In this document: positions 34,524-39,961 of the stretch, in pieces | Position numbering within the stretch: the first letter of the stretch is position 1 | Layout: each line of letters opens with the position of its first letter | Source: Tolypothrix campylonemoides VB511288 | GTDB lineage: Bacteria > Cyanobacteriota > Cyanobacteriia > Cyanobacteriales > Nostocaceae | Assembly: GCA_000828075.3 (NCBI GenBank) | Contig: JXCB02000002.1 | Location: 1,083,455 to 1,123,415 of the forward strand | Length of the DNA: 39,961 bases | Reading direction: 5' to 3' | Notes under the pieces: model-generated | What the model was told of the DNA's origin: nothing | The model's database searches: none | What the model saw: the letters and a program-made list of their open reading frames with translations, nothing else | Program-made: the position numbers and the translations under genes

Positions 34524-35763
34524 ATTCTAGGCTCAACGTCGGAAGTTGCTTATGCAGGTTTGCACCAACATGAGTAGAGCTTCCAACTCCCCTAGCGTTT
34601 CTTGCCTTCTTCTTAGAAGTCGGCTTGCTTTCCCCATGCCCTGAGGTAGCAATTTTTTCTTTGCCCTTACGAAGTATATTGATTGCAGCCGCATAGTCAC
34701 GTTGCAGAACACAACCACATTTGCAAGTGTGCGTTCTAGTTGACAACGATTTCTTAACCATCGTGCCGCATTTTGGACACTCCTGTGAGGTATAGTGTGG
34801 TTCCACAGCAAGTGCTACCTTCCTATACTTTTGGGCAAAGTATTCTAGATAGCTCCGAAACTGTCTCCATCCAGCGTCATTAATGCTTTTTGCTAGATGG
34901 TGGTTACGCACCATATTTTTAACCTGCAAGTTTTCGTAGACGCATAAGTCGTTAGACCGCATGACGTGACGCGCCCTCGATTTGGCGTGTTCGGTACGTT
35001 GTCTACTTATCTTCAGGTGCTTACGTGCGTATCGGTTTCGAGCCTTCTTTCTACCGTTCTTACCTTTCTCCTTTTTGTATATTCTTCGTTGAACGTGCTT
35101 AACTTGTTTCTCGGTTTTACGCAAAAAACGAGGATTGGGTTCATGGTATCCGTTTGAGTCGGTATAGAAGTGTTCCAATCCAAAATCTAAACCAATCTCT
35201 TGACCTGTAAATTGAACCGTTTCCTTGCATTCCACATCAACACAGAATTGGACATAGTACCCATCAGCACGACGGACAATCCGAACTCGTTTAACGGACT
35301 TAACAGGATGCGTGTGTATGTCCCATTTGCCCATTAGCTTGAGTTCACCAATGCCTTTTTTATCAGTGAAAGTGATTCTACGCTTTGTTGGGTGTAGTGA
35401 CCATCCACTAGTTTTGTATTCAACAGAACGGTTGTCATGTTGAAAACGTGGGAATCCTTTCTTCCCTGGTTTAGCTTTTTTGCAGTTATCGTAAAATCGA
35501 GAAATAGCAAGCCATGCTCTCTCGGCAGCAGCTTGTACTGCCATTGAATTAAGTGCTGCAACAAAGGGAAAGTTAGCGCGTAGTACTGTTGAATATCGGC
35601 TAATAGCAGCATTATTAATACTGTCCTCTTTAGAAGAGTCCATCCAATAACGCAAACACTTATTTCTAACAAATTGAGTAGTCTTAATAGATTCTTCAAT
35701 TGCTTGATATTGTGCTTTATTAGCTTTTGCTTTGTATTCTAGAACTAACACGCGCTCACTCAC
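34507..35763 (-). CDS. tnpB: TnpB RNA-guided nuclease (IS605 type)
   Basis: 418 aa, ATG start. N-terminal OrfB_IS605 helix-turn-helix (FVRNKCLRYW). RuvC residues are all present: Asp193 in GLDFGLEHF, Glu277 in LCVYENL, Asp356 in LQRDYAAA (family RDxNAA, with the Asn changed). The zinc ribbon has CPKC (329, 332) and CKCGC (347-351). TnpB cuts DNA next to a TAM using an omega RNA from the transposon right end and helps keep the element at its donor site. Antisense to no other gene; divergent from tnpA. The intact catalytic set suggests activity. Confidence 0.93.
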   Translation of the reverse strand: MSERVLVLEYKAKANKAQYQAIEESIKTTQFVRNKCLRYWMDSSKEDSINNAAISRYSTVLRANFPFVAALNSMAVQAAAERAWLAISRFYDNCKKAKPGKKGFPRFQHDNRSVEYKTSGWSLHPTKRRITFTDKKGIGELKLMGKWDIHTHPVKSVKRVRIVRRADGYYVQFCVDVECKETVQFTGQEIGLDFGLEHFYTDSNGYHEPNPRFLRKTEKQVKHVQRRIYKKEKGKNGRKKARNRYARKHLKISRQRTEHAKSRARHVMRSNDLCVYENLQVKNMVRNHHLAKSINDAGWRQFRSYLEYFAQKYRKVALAVEPHYTSQECPKCGTMVKKSLSTRTHTCKCGCVLQRDYAAAINILRKGKEKIATSGHGESKPTSKKKARNARGVGSSTHVGANLHKQLPTLSLESHGFL

Positions 35764-35849
35764 CTCCTTGTATTTTCTGTAAAATTAATCTAACATAATA
35801 TGGTTGATAGATACAAGCTATTGACCACAAGTTTACACGATTTTTATAT

Positions 35850-36245
35850 ATGCTTGACAAGTATAGGCACAAAACAACGTCAGTCACGTTGATTAACTAT
35901 CATTTCGTATGGATACCAAAAAGAAGAAAAAAAGTATTATACGGACTAGTTGCAAAACGACTAGAAGAATTGCTTTATGAAAAAACGAAAGAGCTAGATT
36001 GTGAGATCCTAGCTCTTGAAATTATGGAAGACCACGTTCATCTATTTCTTTGTTGTCCGCCTACTTTAGCACCAGACCAAATAATGTTTCGATTAAAAGG
36101 ATATACATCAAGAATCCTTAGACAAGAATTTCCATACTTGCTTAAACTGCCTTCAATGTGGACTAGAAGTTATTTTTGTGGTACTGCTGGAGATGCTTCA
36201 AGTGAAACAATTAAAAAGTATATAGCTAATCAAAAGACAAGATAG
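35850..36245 (+). CDS. tnpA: IS200-type Y1 transposase TnpA
   Basis: 131 aa, ATG start. HUH motif EDHVHLFLCC (His62, His64) and catalytic Tyr124 in TIKKYIANQK. These are sufficient for single-strand excision and insertion by Y1 enzymes. The length matches the family. The element therefore appears able to excise precisely without leaving a scar. Confidence 0.93.
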   Translation: MLDKYRHKTTSVTLINYHFVWIPKRRKKVLYGLVAKRLEELLYEKTKELDCEILALEIMEDHVHLFLCCPPTLAPDQIMFRLKGYTSRILRQEFPYLLKLPSMWTRSYFCGTAGDASSETIKKYIANQKTR

Positions 36246-36313
36246 ACTGCACCTGAAGGTGCAACGCATTCATCCCACGGCTAAAAGCCGATGGGCTTTC
36301 TGCTCTCGATATT

Positions 36314-36580
36314 GTAATTAACTAATGCGATCGCACTCGTATAAAACCGTGCTGGTTGACCGATGAAACGAGGGTCAGTTTTCAAAGGTTGGCAGAGTTC
36401 TTTGACAATACCAGTCGGGTGTTTACCCTTTTGTCGCCAAGTCTCAAACTCTGGGTGTTGAGCCACTTGAGATAGCAATTCGTTTATCAGTGGCGTGTTT
36501 TTCTCTGCCATCAGCTTCCATAGCTGTTGGCGAGTATTAACGCTGGCGACAAGACGACATTGAATCGTGATTTGGCTCAT
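36314..36580 (-). pseudogene. cas12k: Cas12k, N-terminal 89 residues (split gene)
   Basis: ATG 36580. MSQITIQCRLVASVNTRQQL, WKLMAEKNTPLINELL, GKHPTGIVKELCQPLKTDP and RFIGQPARFYTSAIALVNY match the Cas12k N-terminus residue by residue in layout. After Tyr89 the reading passes into the IS (the chromosomal frame adds ten foreign residues and stops at 36281). The next cas12k codon is ATC at 34465-34463 on the other side of the IS. Confidence 0.93.
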
Positions 36581-36638
36581 GACTTTTTATTAAACAAATA
36601 CGTTTATTAATAACATATTTGTTCAATAAAAAGTCATG
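36578..36638. promoter_or_regulatory. Palindromic operator between cas12k and cvkR
   Basis: Two 23-bp arms (36578-36600 and 36616-36638), CATGACTTTTTATT...ACAAATA and its complement, match at 22 of 23 positions around a 15-bp AT-rich centre. The left arm begins on the cas12k start codon. It lies in the shared promoter of two divergent genes. CvkR is known to repress cas12k by binding this kind of region; binding here is inferred. Confidence 0.75.
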
Positions 36639-36652
36639 AATAAAATAGTTTC

Positions 36653-37111
36653 ATGCAGGAAACATTTTTTACGAGCAAACAAGCTGCTGAAATGACAGGG
36701 TGTACTCTTCGCCAGCTCCAGTACTGGCGTGAGAAGGGTGTAGTTGTTCCCGTTATCAGTGAGACGGGAACAGGACGTAGTATTTATTACTCAAAAGCCA
36801 ATATAGTTGAACTGGCAGCAATGGCATATTTGCTGTCTGCGGGGTTAAGTTTTGAACTAGCCAGTGAAACCCTCAAAAAGCTAAAAGACCAAGAGCCGGA
36901 TTTGTTTAATTCAGGTAAGGGAAAGCGTTTTATGTTGCTATGGGATGGGAAAAAACGAACGCTTTTACTTATGGAGTTTGACCGAGAAAAGGCGATCGCA
37001 TCTCTTGATGAAGGTAAACCTGTGATTCCTGTATGGTTGGACGTAATTTATCAGCAGTTGGCGGTTAAGGAGCGAAAATCTTGCAGCGAAGTAAATAACT
37101 ATGAGCAATGA
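36653..37111 (+). CDS. cvkR: MerR-type regulator, CvkR-like (Cas V-K repressor)
   Basis: 152 aa, ATG start. N-terminal MerR winged helix: FFTSKQAAEMTGCTLRQLQYW then REKGVVVPV. The domain lacks the long C-terminal metal-sensing part of classical MerR. It has the position and size of CvkR, the repressor conserved beside cas12k in V-K CASTs of Nostocales. Divergent from cas12k over a near-perfect palindrome, so autoregulation is likely. Its last 11 bp overlap the start of hsdR. Confidence 0.88.
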   Translation: MQETFFTSKQAAEMTGCTLRQLQYWREKGVVVPVISETGTGRSIYYSKANIVELAAMAYLLSAGLSFELASETLKKLKDQEPDLFNSGKGKRFMLLWDGKKRTLLLMEFDREKAIASLDEGKPVIPVWLDVIYQQLAVKERKSCSEVNNYEQ

Positions 37112-38480
37112 AGCTAATACCTGTCGTAAGTATGTTGAGCCAAAGTTAGAAGATGCGGGGTGGGAGACACAACCCCATGATTACTATGAGCAGTATTACT
37201 TCACTGATGGTAAAATTCGACCCAAGAATAAGCGCCAACCTCGTGGCAAAAGGAAGTTTGCAGATTATCTGCTGCTGTATAACGGGGAATTTCCCTTGGC
37301 TGTAGTAGAGGCGAAGCGGAAATACGCAACTCCTGACGAGGGACTGGAACAGGCGATAGACTATGCCAAGATTCTAGGGCTGAAGTTTGCTTACTCTACG
37401 AATGGCAAAGGGATTGTAGAATACGACTTCATCACAGGCAAGCAGTCTGATGTGATAGACTCGTTTCCCAGTCCGGATGAGCTTTGGCGACGGTTAAGGG
37501 GAGAAGCTAAGGAGCAAATCAGAGAGGATATTGCTGAAAAACTCCTGACTCCTTTTTATCCAACGCCAGGTAAAGAGCCACGTTACTATCAACGCAATGC
37601 TATTAATGCTGCACTGGCGGCAATTCTCAAAGGTCAAAAGCGACTGCTGCTGACACTGGCTACGGGAACGGGTAAAACCACTGTTGCTTTCCAAATATGC
37701 TGGAAACTCTCAAGTATAGAGTGGAATGTGACTGGCGAATCTCGTCCCCCCAGAATCCTGTTTTTGGCAGACCGGAATGTGCTTGTAGATGACCCAATGA
37801 ATAAGGATTTCTCCGCGTTTAATCAGGAGAAAATTTACAAGATTCAGGGAACAGCGAAAAAGGGACGCGATATCTACTTTGCTATTTATCAAGCGATTGG
37901 TGATAGAGAAGATAGTTTTGGACTATACAGAGAATATAGCCGTGATTATTTTGACTTGATTGTTGTTGATGAGTGTCACCGAGGCAGTGCCAGGGATGAG
38001 AGTAACTGGCGGCAAATTCTGGAGTATTTTGAACCAGCTTATCAGTTAGGATTAACCGCAACACCGCTACGCGATGATAACGTTGACACTTATCGTTACT
38101 TTGGTAATCCTCTTTATACTTATTCTCTCAAACAAGGGATTGCAGATGGTTTCTTAGCTCCGTATCGGGTTTATCGGATTACCACCCGTTCTGATAAAGA
38201 AGGATGGCAACCCACTGCTGGACAACTAGATCGCTACGGACGCACGATTCCTAATGAACTTTATCTAACTCCAGATTTTGAACGGAAATTAGTCAGACAG
38301 GTACGGACAAGAGCGATCGCCCAACATATTACCGACTTCCTGAAAAGCACTGACCGCTATGCCAAAACCATAGTCTTTTGTGTGGATGAGGAACACGTTA
38401 AGGCGATGATCAAGGAACTACGCAACTTCAATAGCGACATTACTAAAGACAATCCTGATTATATAGCGGTTCCCGCTTGA
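37101..38480 (+). pseudogene. hsdR: Type I restriction subunit R (HsdR, EcoEI type), 3'-truncated by IS
   Basis: 459 aa as read; native sequence ends at Tyr (38460-38462). N-terminal PD-(D/E)xK nuclease: ADYLLLY...LAVVEAKRKY (Asp55, Glu70, Lys72). SF2 helicase: motif I ATGTGKTTVA, motif II VVDECHRGSA, motif III LTATPLRDD and part of motif IV. Normal HsdR has roughly 300-600 more residues including the remaining helicase motifs. The last three codons and stop come from IS630-type DNA. hsdM and hsdS are not seen and may lie further right. ATG 37101 overlaps cvkR, suggesting cotranscription under CvkR control. Confidence 0.88.
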
Positions 38481-38591
38481 GTGAGGTACACAGTATTGGT
38501 AAATTGAGACAAGGATCTATTGGGGCATCACGAATGAAAGCTTACTCGATTGATTTGCGTCAAAAAATCATTGATGCTTATAATACCTACA
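38463..38591 (+). pseudogene. IS630-family element, 5' fragment
   Basis: Begins at the TA next to ATAGCGGTTCCCGCTTGAGTGAGG, an IS630-type end in cyanobacteria as I recall it. A transposase start follows at 38534: MKAYSIDLRQKIIDAYN, the standard IS630 N-terminus (helix-turn-helix). The frame becomes unrelated after about 17 residues, where the IS1634-type element begins. The exact junction (about 38589) is estimated. Confidence 0.7.
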
Positions 38592-39961
38592 TTCCGCAGG
38601 TTAGCAGGTCGAGTAATGGTATTTTCAGATCCCACACGGCATGAGTCTGGGAGGGTCTTGGTTGTTGGATAATAATTTGATGGCTCTTTGAAAGAGCGAT
38701 CGTTAACTCACTCGCAAGTTTCTTAGTACAAGCCATGAAGCAGCAATTGCCAGACATTCAAACCCAAGACATAGATCATTTGGGAATTATTGCGGGTATC
38801 GTTGATGACATTGGCATTGTAGAAAAAATCGATACATTGATCGGTACTCACCCGCTAGAAAAAGTAAGTGCGGGTCAAGTTGTTAAAGCCATGATTCTCA
38901 ATTGTATGGGATTTTTAACTGCCCCATTATATTTATTTCATCAGTTTTTTATAGGTAAAGCAACGGAGCATCTGCTAGGTTCGGGGGTATTACCTGAACA
39001 TCTTAATGATGACAGATTAGGAAGAGTTTTAGACCAACTACACGCGGTTGGACTATCAAGAGTGTTTCTAGAAATTGCATTGGTTGCTGCCAAACGGTTT
39101 AGCATATCTTCAAAAAGAATGCATTTAGACGGGACAAGTTTTCATGTGCATGGAGAATATAAAGATGACTCAAAAGCCAGAGAAATTGAGTCATATCCGA
39201 CGACACTTCAGTCATTACCAACTCTAACCGTAACCAAAAATGAGGTAGCACCACTACGAATAGAAACGACTAAAAAATCAGTTGTCATAAAAAGCGAAAA
39301 TCAAGTTGAAACTGAAGATTTTCAGGCGATTCACATTACCCACGGTTATTCTAGAGATCATCGTCCTGACCTCAAGCAGTATCTTATGAATATCATGAGT
39401 AGTAGTGATGGAGATGTGCCACTATTTTTGCATATTGGAGATGGCAACGAAGCTGAAAAAACTAGATTTCCCACACTGATTAAAGAATTTAAAAACCAAT
39501 GGACTTTTGAAGAGGTTGAAGTCTTTGTTGCTGACAGTGCTTTATACTCAGAGTCCAATATTAAGACATTAGGAGATTTGCCGTGGATTAGTCGAGTTCC
39601 TCTGACTTTGAAAACAGCTAAACAGTTGGTAGAAACGCTAGCTTCATCAGAATTTCTCCCCAGTCAAATCGCCGGATACACTATTGCTGAAATCAAGAGC
39701 GATTATGGAGAAGTGGAGCAGAGGTGGTTAGTTGTTGAAAGCCAGGTGCGGCGAAAAACTGACTTAAAACAATTGAGTAAACAGTTAGATAAACAACAGA
39801 AAATCCAGCAAAATGCTTTACAGAAACTGTGTCGTCAAGAGTTTAATTGTGAAGCTGATGCCCGTGAAGCCGCTCAACAGCTGGCTACTAAAATGAAATA
39901 TCACCTTCTGGAGAATATAAAGGTAGTAAAGAGCGCTCATTATCACAAATCAGGTCGCCCT
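38592..39961 (+). mobile_element. IS1634-family element, right end outside window
   Basis: Starts approximately at CATTCCGCAGGTTAGCAGG after the IS630 fragment. A non-coding stretch of ~140 bp precedes the transposase ATG. The other terminus is not in the window, so the inverted repeat cannot be verified. Confidence 0.6.
38735..39961 (+). CDS. IS1634-family transposase, 3' end outside window
   Basis: 409 codons from ATG 38735 without a stop to the window edge. N-terminal DUF4277-type domain (DHLGIIAGIVDDIGIVEKID, VKAMILNCMGFLTAPLYLF). DDE core with Asp in MHLDGTSFHVHGEY and the following HITHGYSRDHRPDLKQYLM, LFLHIGDGNEAEKTRFPTLI, VFVADSALYSESN. No frame disruption is seen. The gene is a recent arrival inside the IS630 remnant in hsdR. 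Confidence 0.88.
   Translation, partial: MKQQLPDIQTQDIDHLGIIAGIVDDIGIVEKIDTLIGTHPLEKVSAGQVVKAMILNCMGFLTAPLYLFHQFFIGKATEHLLGSGVLPEHLNDDRLGRVLDQLHAVGLSRVFLEIALVAAKRFSISSKRMHLDGTSFHVHGEYKDDSKAREIESYPTTLQSLPTLTVTKNEVAPLRIETTKKSVVIKSENQVETEDFQAIHITHGYSRDHRPDLKQYLMNIMSSSDGDVPLFLHIGDGNEAEKTRFPTLIKEFKNQWTFEEVEVFVADSALYSESNIKTLGDLPWISRVPLTLKTAKQLVETLASSEFLPSQIAGYTIAEIKSDYGEVEQRWLVVESQVRRKTDLKQLSKQLDKQQKIQQNALQKLCRQEFNCEADAREAAQQLATKMKYHLLENIKVVKSAHYHKSGRP

Larger units (their letters stand above)
34466..36313 (-). mobile_element. IS200/IS605-family element inserted in cas12k
   Basis: 1848 bp with divergent tnpA (plus) and tnpB (minus) and no target duplication. On the minus strand it follows TTAC (36314-36317), a known IS605-type target and TnpB TAM sequence. 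Subterminal hairpins are visible: CCCACGGC / GCCG-ATGGG at 36274-36295 (left end) and a two-part CCCACGGCT / AGCCGTGGG hairpin at 34474-34523 (right end). Boundaries are deduced from cas12k codon continuity and terminal hairpins, and could shift by a base because A residues lie at both junctions. Confidence 0.9.
29422..39961 (-). mobile_element. Type V-K CRISPR-associated Tn7-like transposon (CAST), left part
   Basis: Starts with TGTACA (29422-29427), 64 bp after the PAM in tRNA-Thr. In order it contains the left-end TnsB-type sites, homing crRNA, CRISPR array, tracrRNA, cas12k (split), a CvkR-like regulator and a hsdR cargo gene. tnsB, tnsC, tniQ and the right end must lie beyond the window. 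From my knowledge of ShCAST, the array-proximal end is the left end and faces the protospacer, which agrees with the arrangement here. At least three later insertions have damaged the element, so present mobility is doubtful. Candidate 5-bp target duplication at the left is AAAAA (29417-29421). Confidence 0.9.

Noticed and set aside
36281-36580. Stand-alone 99-aa protein
   Set aside because: The first 89 residues are the Cas12k N-terminus; the last ten are read from the IS200/IS605 end.

Overview
The window reads as chromosome from a filamentous, probably heterocyst-forming cyanobacterium (Nostocales-like). The evidence is repeated HIP1 octamers (GCGATCGC), a SasA clock kinase, a TPR-CHAT protein, DUF4388/PATAN and roadblock proteins, pentapeptide repeats, and dense MITE-like and GC-rich interspersed repeats. 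I cannot name the species.

Region 1 (1-14,800) is ordinary core and accessory sequence: a 5'-truncated TPR-CHAT protein, a sigma-factor-like protein, a glyoxalase-like protein, an SLH lipoprotein, a GT25-like glycosyltransferase, SasA, a MutT-type Nudix hydrolase, a PIG-L deacetylase, aminopeptidase P, a Uma2-family protein and a pentapeptide-repeat membrane protein. Two MITE-like elements lie between the last two.

Region 2 (14,785-19,600) is a translation/secretion block: ffh, rpsP, a KH-domain RNA-binding protein, rpsU (58 aa, GTG start, strong Shine-Dalgarno) and phoH, followed by a small ChuX/HutX-like protein.

Region 3 (19,768-25,384, all minus strand) holds two related sets of signalling genes. 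One is DUF4388 + Ras-like GTPase + V4R-like protein + roadblock; the other is DUF4388 + roadblock + V4R-like protein. A strong terminator separates them. It looks like a duplicated MglA/MglB-type switch module. A lumenal/secreted cyanobacterial protein and an ABC exporter follow on the plus strand.

Region 4 (29,141 to the right edge) is the most striking part. tRNA-Tyr and tRNA-Thr are followed by the left end of a type V-K CRISPR-associated Tn7-like transposon (CAST). Visible parts are a TGTACA terminus, a cluster of TGTCAC (TnsB-type) sites, a homing crRNA unit whose 17-nt spacer matches the adjacent tRNA-Thr gene, a 12-repeat CRISPR array, a tracrRNA, cas12k, and a divergent MerR-type regulator (CvkR-like) with a near-perfect palindrome between them. 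The NGTN-type PAM in tRNA-Thr lies exactly 64 bp from the transposon terminus, as expected for V-K RNA-guided insertion. The element has been hit repeatedly: a DDE insertion sequence sits 12 bp inside the left end; an IS200/IS605 element (tnpA + tnpB) splits cas12k after codon 89 without loss of a base; and the hsdR cargo gene, which overlaps cvkR, is cut by an IS630-type fragment that is itself interrupted by an IS1634-type element running off the window. tnsB, tnsC, tniQ and the right end are not in the window.
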